Shown piece by piece: positions 9,007 through 17,594 of a stretch of DNA of 64,000 bases. The position numbers were made by a program, and so were the translations under genes. Position 1 is the stretch's first letter; every line of letters starts with the position of its first letter. The notes beneath the pieces were generated by a model. That model saw only the letters and a program-made list of their open reading frames with translations. It had not been told where the DNA came from and made no database searches. Origin of the DNA: Kribbella sp. VKM Ac-2569 (lineage in GTDB: Bacteria; Actinomycetota; Actinomycetes; Propionibacteriales; Kribbellaceae); NCBI RefSeq assembly GCF_004216905.1, contig NZ_SGXJ01000001.1, positions 1,922,001 to 1,986,000 on the forward strand, written 5' to 3'.

Positions 9007-9396
9007 ATGGACGCGACCGACCGGATCGCCATTACCGAGCTGATCAATCTGCACGGGCATCTCGTCGACAGCGGGGAGCGGTACGACGGGTTGTTCACGC
9101 CGGACGTGGAGTACGACGTGTCGGATCTCGGGGGTGGGGTGATCACCGGGCGCGCGGCGCTGTGGGAGGCGGGGCTGGCAATGGGCGAGAACAATCCGGT
9201 GGGGCATCACGTGACCAACATCGTGCTGACCGAGGTCGGGCCGGACGAGGTGACCGCTCGGTCGAAAGCCATCGGGATCATGGCCAACGGGAGTTGCGCG
9301 AGCCTCGTCTACGAGGATGTCGTGGTGCGGATGCCGGACGGCTGGCTGATCAGTCGGCGGAAAGTGGTTCCGAGGCGCCGGCCCTTGGGGCGGTAG
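9007..9396 (+). CDS. SnoaL-like (NTF2-fold) protein
   Basis: A 129-residue single-domain protein with the NTF2/SnoaL outline: an N-terminal helix (DRIAITELINLHGHLVDSG), then YDGLFTPDVEYDVSDLGGG, a central helix, and strands ending in MPDGWLISRRKVVPR. Such proteins are small hydrolases, isomerases or ligand binders. The residues typical of enzymes in the family are not distinctive here, so the activity is open. The ATG at 9007 follows AGGAG. It diverges from a TetR gene and is probably its target. Confidence 0.75.
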   Translation: MDATDRIAITELINLHGHLVDSGERYDGLFTPDVEYDVSDLGGGVITGRAALWEAGLAMGENNPVGHHVTNIVLTEVGPDEVTARSKAIGIMANGSCASLVYEDVVVRMPDGWLISRRKVVPRRRPLGR

Positions 9397-9415
9397 TTCG
9401 CGGGCCGGCTGACCT

Positions 9416-9868
9416 CTAGCGGCGCCAGGGCATGTGTTGGAGGGCCCATGTGTTGCCGTCCGGGTCCTTGAACCAGGCGTAGTACACACCGCCGAGGTCC
9501 TCGGTTTCGCCGACCTCGACACCGCGCCCGATGAGTTGCTGACGCGCGGCCTCGATGTCCTTCACGACCAGATGCAGAGCGCGCATTGACCCTGGCTCCA
9601 TGTCCGCCATCGGCAGACCCCGGAGCAGGCTGATCGAGCAGTACGAGCCCGGCGGCGTCAGCTGTACGACGCGGACACCGTCGGCCGGCGACACGTCCAC
9701 GTCGACGTTGAACCCGCACTGCTCGGAGTAGAACCGCTTCGCCCGGTCGATGTCGGACACCGGCACCGGGATCAGCTCGAGCAGGAACGCCCCGGGCTCG
9801 ACCACCGGTGCACCGGGGTCGTCGGGAATCTCCGAAGCATCCTTCGGGATGTCTGTTCGCTCGCTCAT
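9416..9868 (-). CDS. VOC-family (glyoxalase-like) protein
   Basis: A 150-residue protein with a single vicinal-oxygen-chelate domain. After a disordered acidic N-terminus (about 25 residues) come the paired beta-alpha-beta-beta-beta units: LLELIPVPVSDIDRAKRFYSE, then SMRALHLVVKDIEAARQQL, ending in YYAWFKDPDGNTWALQ. The HLVV His and the Glu of DLGG suggest a possible metal site, but the substrate cannot be told. Its start overlaps the end of the Ku gene by 4 bp (ATGA), so it is translationally coupled to ku. Confidence 0.85.
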   Translation of the reverse strand: MSERTDIPKDASEIPDDPGAPVVEPGAFLLELIPVPVSDIDRAKRFYSEQCGFNVDVDVSPADGVRVVQLTPPGSYCSISLLRGLPMADMEPGSMRALHLVVKDIEAARQQLIGRGVEVGETEDLGGVYYAWFKDPDGNTWALQHMPWRR

Positions 9869-10797
9869 GCGGACTTCTTCGTAGCCTTCTTGGCAGCCTT
9901 CTTCGCCGGCGCCTTCTTGGCGGCAGCCGCCTTCTTGGCCGGTGCCTTCTTCGCCGCGGCCTTCTTGGCGGGTGCCTTCTTGGCCTCGGCCTCGCCGGAC
10001 CCACCACCCGCGCGACGCGCCTTTGCCGCCTCGACCGAGGCACGCAGCGCGGCGACCAGGTCGACGACCTCGGCGCCCTCTGTCTCCTCTTCCTCGGACT
10101 CCGGCAGCGGCACGCCCTCGGCCTTCGCCTGGACGACCCTCTCCAGCGCGTGCCGGTACTCGTCGTGGTACTGGTCCGGGTCGAACTCACCGCGCAGCGT
10201 GTCGATGTACGACGACGCCATCGCCTTCTCCTGCGACCGGATCTCCACGTCCTCCGGCGGTGCCGCGAACGCCTTGTCCCGGATCTCGTCCGGCCACAGC
10301 ATCACCTGCAGCACCAGGACGTCGTCGACCGTCCGCAACAGCCCCAGGCTCTCCCGCGACCGCAGCGCGACCTTGACCAGTGCATACAGCTCGGAGCCCT
10401 CGAGCGCGTCCCGGAGCAGTACGTACGGTTTGGCACCAGGTCCGCCGTCGGCGGCCAGGTAGTACGACTTTCCCAGGTACAGCGGGTCGACCTGGTCGGC
10501 CGGCACGAACTCCAGCACGTCGATGACCTTCTTGCTGGACAGCGGCAGGTCGGCGAAGTCGTCCGAGTCCAGCACCACCATCCGGCCGTCCGCCATCTCG
10601 TACCCCTTGCCGATGTCGGAGTACGGCACCTCTTCGCCGTCGATCGAGCAGATCCGCTTGTACTTGATCCGGCCCCCGTCGGCGACGTGCACCTGACGGA
10701 ACGAGATGTCCTTCTCCTCGGTCGCGGAGAACACCTTGATCGGGATCGTCACCATCCCGAACGAGATGGCCCCCTTCCAGATCGCCTGCATCGCCAT
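9865..10797 (-). CDS. ku: Ku protein (non-homologous end joining)
   Basis: A 310-residue bacterial Ku homodimer subunit. The core domain (residues 1 to about 250) opens with MQAIWKGAISFGMVTIPIKV and holds the usual LRTVDDVLVLQVMLWPDEIR segment. The C-terminal 45 residues are a lysine-rich PAKKA repeat tail, as in other actinobacterial Ku proteins, where it binds DNA. Ku threads onto broken DNA ends and recruits LigD; no ligD lies in this window. It is followed by a coupled VOC gene and preceded, 7 bp away, by a DUF6912-like gene on the same strand. Confidence 0.95.
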   Translation of the reverse strand: MAMQAIWKGAISFGMVTIPIKVFSATEEKDISFRQVHVADGGRIKYKRICSIDGEEVPYSDIGKGYEMADGRMVVLDSDDFADLPLSSKKVIDVLEFVPADQVDPLYLGKSYYLAADGGPGAKPYVLLRDALEGSELYALVKVALRSRESLGLLRTVDDVLVLQVMLWPDEIRDKAFAAPPEDVEIRSQEKAMASSYIDTLRGEFDPDQYHDEYRHALERVVQAKAEGVPLPESEEEETEGAEVVDLVAALRASVEAAKARRAGGGSGEAEAKKAPAKKAAAKKAPAKKAAAAKKAPAKKAAKKATKKSA

Positions 10798-10804
10798 CAG
10801 CTCC

Positions 10805-11329
10805 CTAAGTGCGCTGTCCGCCGCGCGGCCCCTCCGCCGCGAGCAGATCGGGGATCTCCTGTGTCGCGTACCACATCAGGTCTTCAGCCTCGCACGAATC
10901 CAGGGCGAACACCGCGTTGTCGTCACCGCTCTGTGCCGCCTCCCAGAGGTCCGCGGCCTTGCCGATCACCGTGGTCGCCTGCGCCGCGTCGATATGCACG
11001 GACGCCACCGACCGCCACGGAATCACCACGTGCAGCTCCAGCCGGGCGTCACCGAGCTCCACGGACCCGTCGGCGGGCGGTACGGCGCTGACCTCGGCCG
11101 CGATCACCACCCGTCTCCGAGTGGTACCCGGATCGGCGGCCAGCAGTCCTACCGAGGCGCGGGCCGCCTGCGCCATCGCGGCGTACTCCAGCTCCTCGTC
11201 GTCGCCTTCGACGTACCACTCGCGCAGCGCCGGTGTCACGCCGTACGCCGTCAGCGGCGCCGGGCCGACCTCGCCGGCATTGCACGCCGCGCCCAGCAAC
11301 GGGAGCGTGGATGGGACGTAGACCCTCAT
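10805..11329 (-). CDS. Conserved actinobacterial protein (DUF6912-like)
   Basis: A 174-residue protein beginning MRVYVPSTLPLLGAA, with the segment YGVTPALREWYVEGDDEELEYAAM, which I associate with the actinobacterial DUF6912 family of unknown function. It is mixed alpha/beta with no signal peptide or membrane helix. The start at 11329 overlaps the end of the acyltransferase gene by 4 bp, and the stop lies 7 bp before ku, so acyltransferase, this gene, ku and the VOC gene look like one operon. Confidence 0.65.
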   Translation of the reverse strand: MRVYVPSTLPLLGAACNAGEVGPAPLTAYGVTPALREWYVEGDDEELEYAAMAQAARASVGLLAADPGTTRRRVVIAAEVSAVPPADGSVELGDARLELHVVIPWRSVASVHIDAAQATTVIGKAADLWEAAQSGDDNAVFALDSCEAEDLMWYATQEIPDLLAAEGPRGGQRT

Positions 11330-12783
11330 GAGCCCGCCTTCTTGGTCTGTTTCTTCCGGCCCCGGGAAGCCCGGTTCCGGCTGCCCTTGGTGGTGTCCAG
11401 CAACTCGTCCAGCGCATCGGTCACACATTGGGCGAAAACAGCGAGGTCCGGCATGGCAGTGCGGTCCGCGTTCAGACCGTAGTACACCTTCCCGTCGTAC
11501 GACGTGACGCCGACCGACAGGCCCTGACCGGGCATCAACGGAACCACCGGGTACGACGCGAGCATCGGGGCACCCTGCGCGTACAGCGGGAACTGCGGAC
11601 CCGGCACGTTGGTGATCACCACGTCGTCGATCGGCCGGACCGTGGCGGTCGCGACCCGGGCGGCGAGCGCATGCAGCGTCGTCGGGGCGAACCCGGCGAT
11701 CCCGACCAGCGAGCGGGCGCTGACCGCGCGACCGGTGTCCTTGTGCACCTTGGTCTGGTACGAGATCTGGTGCAGCCGCATGACCGGGGAGTTCTCGCCG
11801 ACCGGCAGGTTCACGCTCGAGGCGATCACCCGGGAGCCGAGCGAGGTGGGCTCGTCGTCCTCGTCGTCGCGGATGCTGACCGGGACCACGGCGCGCACGC
11901 TCCGCGTCGGCCCGACGCCCTCGCCGCGGGTCATCATCCAGGCCCGGAACGCGCCCGCGACCACGGCGAGGATCACGTCGTTGACCGTGCCGCCGTGGGC
12001 TGCGCGGATGGTCCGGTAGTCCTCCAGGTCGGTCTGCACGGTGGTGAACCGCCGCTGACCCGATGTCTTCACATGCAGTGAGCTCTCCTGCGCATGCCGC
12101 TGCGCGACGAGGGAACCGACCACGTCGCCGAGCACCTCACGAACCGAGGTCGAGCCGGTCAGGCTGGCCATCTCCGCGCGGGCCAGCTCCAGGACCGCGC
12201 TGGGGTGCTTGGTGGCGTCGGCGAACACCCCGGCGAGCAGCTCCAGCGCGGACGGCGGGTGCTCCGGCTGCCAGGTGTCCGTCGGCGTGTCCTTGGGCTG
12301 CGCCGTCGAGTCCAGCACCACCTGGCCGATGTCGACCGTGCTGTTGCCGTCGACAAGCGCTTGATGGGACTTCGCGATGATCGCGAACCGGTCGCCCTGC
12401 AGGCCCTCGACCAGGTACATCTCCCACAGCGGGCGGGCCCGGTCGAGCCGCCGGGACATGATCCGGGCGACCAGCTCCAGCAGCTGCGCGTGTGTGCCGG
12501 GGCGCGGCAGGGCGGAGCGCCGTACATGGAAGGTGATGTCGAACTCTTCGTCGTCCACCCACACCGGCCCGGCGAACCGGCCGGGCACGTGCTGGACCCG
12601 CTGCCGGTACTTCGGCACGAACGTGATCCGGTCCCGGATCAGCGCCACCAGGCTCTCGTAGTCGAACCCCTCGTCACCGTGCACCGGCGGCTCGAAGATG
12701 TCGACCGTCCCGACGTGCATCGGGGTGGCCGGCGACTCGGCCTTGAGAAAGGTGAGGTCGAGCGACGTCAACCGGTCGGGCAC
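11326..12783 (-). CDS. Wax ester synthase/diacylglycerol acyltransferase (WS/DGAT) family protein
   Basis: A 485-residue member of the WS/DGAT family: an N-terminal acyltransferase domain (about 5-250) and a C-terminal DUF1298-type domain (about 310-460, with DVVITNVPGPQFPLYAQG and LSVGVTSYDGKVYYGL). Family enzymes join fatty acyl-CoA to diacylglycerol or a fatty alcohol for storage lipid. The catalytic motif HHxxxDG appears as HQALVDG (residues 140-146), so the second His is replaced by Gln. The C-terminus is basic (RNRASRGRKKQTKKAGS). The GTG at 12783 lies 8 bp after AGGAAGG. It heads a likely operon with the DUF6912-like gene and ku. Confidence 0.85.
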   Translation of the reverse strand: MPDRLTSLDLTFLKAESPATPMHVGTVDIFEPPVHGDEGFDYESLVALIRDRITFVPKYRQRVQHVPGRFAGPVWVDDEEFDITFHVRRSALPRPGTHAQLLELVARIMSRRLDRARPLWEMYLVEGLQGDRFAIIAKSHQALVDGNSTVDIGQVVLDSTAQPKDTPTDTWQPEHPPSALELLAGVFADATKHPSAVLELARAEMASLTGSTSVREVLGDVVGSLVAQRHAQESSLHVKTSGQRRFTTVQTDLEDYRTIRAAHGGTVNDVILAVVAGAFRAWMMTRGEGVGPTRSVRAVVPVSIRDDEDDEPTSLGSRVIASSVNLPVGENSPVMRLHQISYQTKVHKDTGRAVSARSLVGIAGFAPTTLHALAARVATATVRPIDDVVITNVPGPQFPLYAQGAPMLASYPVVPLMPGQGLSVGVTSYDGKVYYGLNADRTAMPDLAVFAQCVTDALDELLDTTKGSRNRASRGRKKQTKKAGS

Positions 12784-12952
12784 GGCGGTCACCTTCCTCT
12801 CAGTTCGACGGATTCTCACCCTAGCGGGCCCCACGGACAGTGGGCTGCGACACTGCTTGTACGGGAACACTGAGCTATCCGTGTTCGTCAGGCAAGAGGG
12901 TGCGTCTCGCACCTCGATATGTCACATGACCCCTCGAAAGGCTCCTGGACCG

Positions 12953-13438
12953 ATGCGTTCGACGCTCACTCGCGGTGCCGCCACCGCTCTTCTGCCCGCC
13001 CTCGGCATGCTGGTCCTGGCCGGCTGCGGCGGAGACAGCACCGGCGGCACGACCACCCCCTCGCCGAGCGCCCCGGCCAGTACGCCGACATCGACCCTCC
13101 CGACCAGCACCCCGACCCCGGGCAAGCCGAACACGAGCTCGCCGTCGAACACCGCCGACCCGTCCGGTGAGCAGGCGGACGTCACCGTCGACGTCACCGT
13201 TGCCAACGGCAAGGTCAACCCGAGCGGCGCGACGATCAAGGTGAAGGCCGGCCAGACCGTGCTGGTCAAGGCGGTCAGCGACTCCGCCGAGGAGCTGCAC
13301 ATCCACGGGTACGACAAGGAGCTGGAGCTCACCCCGGGCAAGCCCGCCTCGGTCAAGTTCACCGCGAACATGAAGGGCACCTTCGAGGTCGAGACCCACA
13401 AGAGCGGCAAGCTCGTCGCCAAACTTGTCGTCTCGTGA
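12953..13438 (+). CDS. Lipoprotein with cupredoxin-like domain
   Basis: A 161-residue lipoprotein. The signal peptide ends in the lipobox LAGC (Cys about residue 24), followed by a Ser/Thr/Pro-rich linker of about 45 residues, then a beta-sandwich of about 85 residues (VANGKVNPSGATIKVKAGQ, ELHIHGYDKELELTPGKP, GTFEVETHKSGKLVAKLVVS) like cupredoxins and EfeO N-domains. His residues in HIHGYD and ETHKSG could bind copper, but the Cys of a type-1 blue copper site is missing. The start at 12953 gives a clean signal peptide. It overlaps the next gene by 4 bp, so the two products probably form a surface complex. Confidence 0.75.
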   Translation: MRSTLTRGAATALLPALGMLVLAGCGGDSTGGTTTPSPSAPASTPTSTLPTSTPTPGKPNTSSPSNTADPSGEQADVTVDVTVANGKVNPSGATIKVKAGQTVLVKAVSDSAEELHIHGYDKELELTPGKPASVKFTANMKGTFEVETHKSGKLVAKLVVS

Positions 13439-14754
13439 TGTTGCCCCTTCATGGGATCGGTGGTCGTCAGGACCTGCCGGTTCCGTTCGGGCTGGCGGTC
13501 GGTGGGGCCGCGGTCGCGGTCGCGCTGTCGTTCGTCGTACTCGGGCTGGCCTGGCGTAATCCGAAGTACCGCGGTGACGCGTCCGGCGTACCGTTGCCGA
13601 CCGCAATCACCCGGACCGTCGACGCCGGCTGGTTCCGGTGGGCGGTCCGGCTGCTCGGGCTGGCGACCTTCCTGTACGCGATGGTCTCGCTGGTGTTCGG
13701 CGTCGACCGGCTGACGAACCCGATCTTCGGCTTCATCTACATCCTGGTGTGGGTCGGGCTGGTGCCGATCTCACTGGTCTTCGGCCCGGTCTGGCGGACG
13801 CTGAACCCGCTGCGCACCCTCCACCTGCTGCTGTCGAAGCTGCTCCGCCAGCCGCCGTCCAAGGGCCTGCTCGAGCTCCCGGCCTGGGTGGGTCTGTGGC
13901 CGGCCACGCTGGGCATCTTCGCGTTCACCTGGCTGGAACTGGTCGCGCCGGACCGCGCCACGATCCCGGTGCTGCAGGCGTGGATCGCGCTGTACGTCGT
14001 GATCACGATGTTCGGAGCGGTCATGTTCGGGGACCGCTGGTTCGCGCAGGGCGATCCGTTCGAGGTGTACGCGACCCTGATGTCGCGCCTGTCGCCGTGG
14101 GGTCGCCGTACCGACGGACTGCTGGTGCTCCGCCGGCCGCTGGAGAACCTCGACGGCCTTCGCGCGCAGCCCGGACTGGTGGGGATGGTGGCGGCGCTGC
14201 TCGGCTCGACGGCGTACGACGGGTTCTCGAACTCGTCGTCGTGGATCGGCTGGGCGCAGAACCAGGACATCTCGATGACCTGGCTCGGCACCGGCGCGCT
14301 GATCGTCTTCATCCTGTTCGTGCTGATCACGTACTCCGGTGCGACGGTCCTGGCCGGCCGGCTCTCCGACAGCTCGCGGACTTCGCTACCGGGCCTGTTC
14401 GCGCACTCCGTCGTACCGATCGCCTTCGGGTACGTCGTCGCGCACTACCTGACCCTGTTCATCCTGGAGGGGCAGCGGACGCTGATCTACCTGAGCGACC
14501 CGCTGAGCAACGGCGCCAACATCTTCGGCACCGGCCTCCTCGCGGTGAACACCGGCATCACCAACCACAGCACGGCAATCTCGGTCATCCAGGTCCTCGC
14601 CGTGGTCTGCGGTCACCTGCTCGGAGTCACCTCGGCCCACGACCGCGCGGTCGCCCTGTTCCCCCGCGCAAAGGCCCTGGCCGGCCAGCTCCCCCTACTG
14701 GTCGTCATGGTCGGCTACACCTGCGGCGGCCTACTACTGCTCTTCTCTTCTTGA
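13435..14754 (+). CDS. Polytopic membrane protein, partner of cupredoxin lipoprotein
   Basis: A 439-residue integral membrane protein with about 9-11 hydrophobic helices spread over the whole length and no recognised catalytic signature. Related actinobacterial proteins are, as I recall, sometimes labelled fenitrothion hydrolase, which I cannot confirm and do not adopt. The GTG at 13435 (or ATG at 13438) overlaps the stop of the lipoprotein gene, so translation is coupled. A role in copper or redox handling at the membrane is a guess from that pairing. The last 40 bp overlap the converging GT87-like gene. Confidence 0.6.
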   Translation: MMLPLHGIGGRQDLPVPFGLAVGGAAVAVALSFVVLGLAWRNPKYRGDASGVPLPTAITRTVDAGWFRWAVRLLGLATFLYAMVSLVFGVDRLTNPIFGFIYILVWVGLVPISLVFGPVWRTLNPLRTLHLLLSKLLRQPPSKGLLELPAWVGLWPATLGIFAFTWLELVAPDRATIPVLQAWIALYVVITMFGAVMFGDRWFAQGDPFEVYATLMSRLSPWGRRTDGLLVLRRPLENLDGLRAQPGLVGMVAALLGSTAYDGFSNSSSWIGWAQNQDISMTWLGTGALIVFILFVLITYSGATVLAGRLSDSSRTSLPGLFAHSVVPIAFGYVVAHYLTLFILEGQRTLIYLSDPLSNGANIFGTGLLAVNTGITNHSTAISVIQVLAVVCGHLLGVTSAHDRAVALFPRAKALAGQLPLLVVMVGYTCGGLLLLFSS

Positions 14755-15959
14755 GCCTTCGGTAGGCCGCGGCTCGTGATCACCAGCAGGATGAAGGCGA
14801 TCATTCCGACGATCAGGTGGGAGTTGCCGGGGATCGACTGCCAGAAGGTCCAGTCGAGCTCGCGGTCGTCGCGGAACGGGACCCACCAGATCGAGCGCAG
14901 GACGAACAGGCCGTAGAACAGTACGCCGGTGACGACCGCCGGGTTGAGGCCCCAGACGCGGTTGACGCCGCGGATCAGGCTCACGCCGAGCGGGATGATC
15001 CACACCCAGTGGTGGCTCCACGAGATCGGCGACGCGTACAGGACCGCGAGCGCCATCACGGAGATCGCGGTGACGCGCTCGCCGGCGAGCCAGTACTTCC
15101 GGGCCAGCCACAGCACCGCCAGCCCGAACGCGGCCGACAGCACGAACCAGGTCGGCTGCACCCAGCTCGCCTCGTCACCGATCCGGTGCAGGAACCCGTT
15201 GAACGACTGGTTGCCGGTGTAGGCGAGCCCGCCGACCCGGTTGGCGTCCAGGATCACGTCGGTCCAGTACCGCCACGATTGGTGCGGCACGATCGCGAAC
15301 CCGATCGCCATCGTCGCCAGCAACCCGAGTACAGCGTTGCGCAGCGCCCGCCACTGCTTCGTGACCACCAGCAGCGCGAGGATCGGCAGCGGGGTGAGCT
15401 TGATTCCGATCGTCACGCCGAGCCAGAACCCGCGCAGGCGCGCGTCGTTCGGCCGGATCAGGTCCAGCAGGATCATTGCGGTCAGCAACAGGTTGATCTG
15501 GCCGAACTGGATCGTCTGCCAGACCGGCTCGAGCAGCAGCGACAGTACGGTCAGCGCGATCAGCACCGCCGTACGCTTCCGCTGGGTGACGAACGACCAG
15601 AACGTCTTTGTCAGGCTGGCCCGCCACAGCGCGGTGATGGACAGCACCGAGATCGTCGTCCAGACCACCAGCGCGACAGCCCACGGTACGGCGCCCAGCG
15701 GGACCATCGCGATCGCGGCGAACGGCGGGTAGGTGAACGGAAGGTTCGAGCCGCCGGGCAGTTTCGCGTCGTACAGCGAGTCGCCGTGCAGCAGGACCGA
15801 GCCGCCCATCCGGTAGACGCGCAGGTCGATCATGCCGCCGTACAGGTGGCCGATCCAGGCGCCGAGCGCCACGAGGACCGCGCATCCGGCGATCGCGATG
15901 ACGACGCGACGACGACCGGCCGCACGAGTTGGGGAGGAGGGAGGGGTGGTCACGGTCAC
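14715..15959 (-). CDS. GT87-like polytopic glycosyltransferase (DUF2029 family)
   Basis: A 414-residue membrane protein with about 10-11 helices, beginning with a short basic N-terminus (TRAAGRRRVVIAIAG). After the first helix comes IDLRVYRMGGSVLLHG-D-SLYD, and then LPFTYPPFAAIAMVPLG; these match the GT87 family (polyprenyl-phosphomannose-dependent alpha-mannosyltransferases such as PimE), where the Asp after helix 1 is catalytic. SPISWSHHWVW is also typical. It should act on the outer face of the membrane in lipid or wall glycan assembly. The GTG at 15959 overlaps the stop of the upstream HAD gene by 4 bp. Confidence 0.85.
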   Translation of the reverse strand: MTVTTPPSSPTRAAGRRRVVIAIAGCAVLVALGAWIGHLYGGMIDLRVYRMGGSVLLHGDSLYDAKLPGGSNLPFTYPPFAAIAMVPLGAVPWAVALVVWTTISVLSITALWRASLTKTFWSFVTQRKRTAVLIALTVLSLLLEPVWQTIQFGQINLLLTAMILLDLIRPNDARLRGFWLGVTIGIKLTPLPILALLVVTKQWRALRNAVLGLLATMAIGFAIVPHQSWRYWTDVILDANRVGGLAYTGNQSFNGFLHRIGDEASWVQPTWFVLSAAFGLAVLWLARKYWLAGERVTAISVMALAVLYASPISWSHHWVWIIPLGVSLIRGVNRVWGLNPAVVTGVLFYGLFVLRSIWWVPFRDDRELDWTFWQSIPGNSHLIVGMIAFILLVITSRGLPKAQEEKSSSRPPQV

Positions 15960-16612
15960 GTCAGGTCGGCTCCGAACAGGGTTTCCAGCGCTCGCCGGGT
16001 GTCGTCGTACTCGGTGTGAAGAATCGCGGTCATCCCGACCGCGCGGGCGCCGTCGACGTTGAGTTGCAGGTCGTCGACGAACACACATTCGGCCGGCTCG
16101 AGGCCGAGCCGCTCGGCGGCGAGCTTGAAGATCTCCGGCTCGGGTTTGCGCAGGCCCACCTCGCCGGAGATGACGATGTCGTCGAACATCCCGTCCCAGG
16201 TGTCCCGCGGGTAGGTGTTGCCCCAGGAGTTCGACAGCAGCGCGGTCCGGATCCCGCGCTCGTTGACGCGGCGGACCAGCGCGGACATCGCGGGCTGGTG
16301 CTCGAAGTGCGCGAACATCCGCTCGATCAGTCCCTCCGCGGGGACCGGCGTACCGTCGCGACGGACCAGGATCGAGGCGAGCTTGCGCTCGAAGTCAGGG
16401 ACGGCGATCTGGCCGCGTTCGAGGGCGTGCACCGGGTTGAGCTCGGCGGTCACGCTCTCGGACGGGAGCCATTTCATGACTGCTTCGAGGTAGGAATCGA
16501 AGTCGAAATCGTCCAGTTCGGCCCAGCGCCGCAGCGCCGGTTCGAGGCCCGAGGTGAGCACGCCGCCCCAGTCCACCAGCAGACCACGCGGCACCGACCG
16601 CTCCTCAACCAT
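15956..16612 (-). CDS. HAD-superfamily hydrolase (subclass IA)
   Basis: A 218-residue HAD-like protein. Motif I is LLVDWGGVLT (nucleophile Asp present, but the +2 acid is Gly), motif II LLSNSWG, motif III Lys in GLRKPEPEIFKLA, and motif IV FVDDLQLNVDGA. The DxGG form occurs in a side branch of HAD-IA proteins related to epoxide-hydrolase N-domains and haloacid dehalogenases, so phosphatase activity is not assured. A cap domain lies at about residues 20-95. It is translationally coupled to the downstream glycosyltransferase. Confidence 0.85.
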   Translation of the reverse strand: MVEERSVPRGLLVDWGGVLTSGLEPALRRWAELDDFDFDSYLEAVMKWLPSESVTAELNPVHALERGQIAVPDFERKLASILVRRDGTPVPAEGLIERMFAHFEHQPAMSALVRRVNERGIRTALLSNSWGNTYPRDTWDGMFDDIVISGEVGLRKPEPEIFKLAAERLGLEPAECVFVDDLQLNVDGARAVGMTAILHTEYDDTRRALETLFGADLT

Positions 16613-16688
16613 GCGCGCAAGCCTACTCAGACGGCAGTCGCCCTAACCCTCCCGACCCTCACCCTCACACGCTGTGCGCACTCCACGA

Positions 16689-17483
16689 TCAGTGGTTGTA
16701 TTCGATGCTGACGTCACCCGAAGACGTCTTCGCGGTGATCGTCCGGCTGGCGTTCGGATCGATCTTCACGTTCGCCGACTCGTCGCCCGACGACGTGTCC
16801 GTGTCCACCTTGTACGCCTGGTCGCCGGACGGGATCCGGATCGAGACGTCGCCGGAGCTCGTCTTCGCCTCGATCGTCTGCGGGGCGACGCTGAAGTCCA
16901 GCGACGTACTCCCGGAGCTGCTGTGCGTCGTCACCGAGGTCGAGGCGAGCCCGTCCGCCTCGAGATCACCCGAGCTCGACTTGAGGTCCAGCGGTCCGCG
17001 GACGTCGTGCACCTCGATGTCGCCCGAGCTGCTCTTCAGCTCCGTCACACCCTCGACCCCGTTGACCGTCATATTGCCGCTGCTGGTCTCGACCGTGAGC
17101 TTCACGTCCCGCGGCACCGTCAGGACGTACGTCGTCTTGCACCCGAACGACAGGAATCCACAACCACCGCTTTCCAGCTCGAGCTTGCCTTCACCCTCGT
17201 CGTACTTCTCGTTCGGGTCCGAACCGAACACGTTCCGCTCGGACTGCCGGTCGACCTTGACCTCGGTCCCGTCGCCGGGCCGCACCTCGACCGTCGCGGA
17301 ACCACCCTTCACGAGCAGCGAACTGCCCTGCACCGGGTAGCTGGTCTGGCTGTTCTTGGTGCCCTCGGTCAGTCCGGTGAGCGCCCAGTACGCCCCGCCG
17401 AGGATGAGGGCGACGGAGATCGCGATCCCGTACCGCCGCTCGACGCTCATCGAGCTCCGCGGCCGGCCTTGGACATCGGACAT
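16689..17483 (-). CDS. DUF4097-like membrane-anchored beta-repeat protein
   Basis: A 264-residue protein with a short cytoplasmic basic segment, one membrane helix (about 18-40, YGIAISVALILGGAYWALTG), and an outer domain of repeated beta strands. The motif SSGD (or SSGN/SSGS) recurs seven or more times at 20-25 residue spacing, for example TVETSSGNMTV, LKSSSGDIEV, AKTSSGDVSIRI, TDTSSGDESANV, AKTSSGDVSIEY, as in the DUF4097/DUF2807 right-handed beta-helix families. Two Cys (CGFLSFGC) could form a disulfide. The role is unknown; relatives occur near envelope-stress sensors. Confidence 0.8.
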   Translation of the reverse strand: MSDVQGRPRSSMSVERRYGIAISVALILGGAYWALTGLTEGTKNSQTSYPVQGSSLLVKGGSATVEVRPGDGTEVKVDRQSERNVFGSDPNEKYDEGEGKLELESGGCGFLSFGCKTTYVLTVPRDVKLTVETSSGNMTVNGVEGVTELKSSSGDIEVHDVRGPLDLKSSSGDLEADGLASTSVTTHSSSGSTSLDFSVAPQTIEAKTSSGDVSIRIPSGDQAYKVDTDTSSGDESANVKIDPNASRTITAKTSSGDVSIEYNH

Positions 17484-17594
17484 GACGCTCCCTCAAGTGC
17501 GGGTCGAAGTGCTTCCAACACTGGCACATCGCGGCCCTGCTGTCGGCGGGGATGTCCCCCAGATCCCCACCGACTCGACCCTGAGTGTCCGGGT

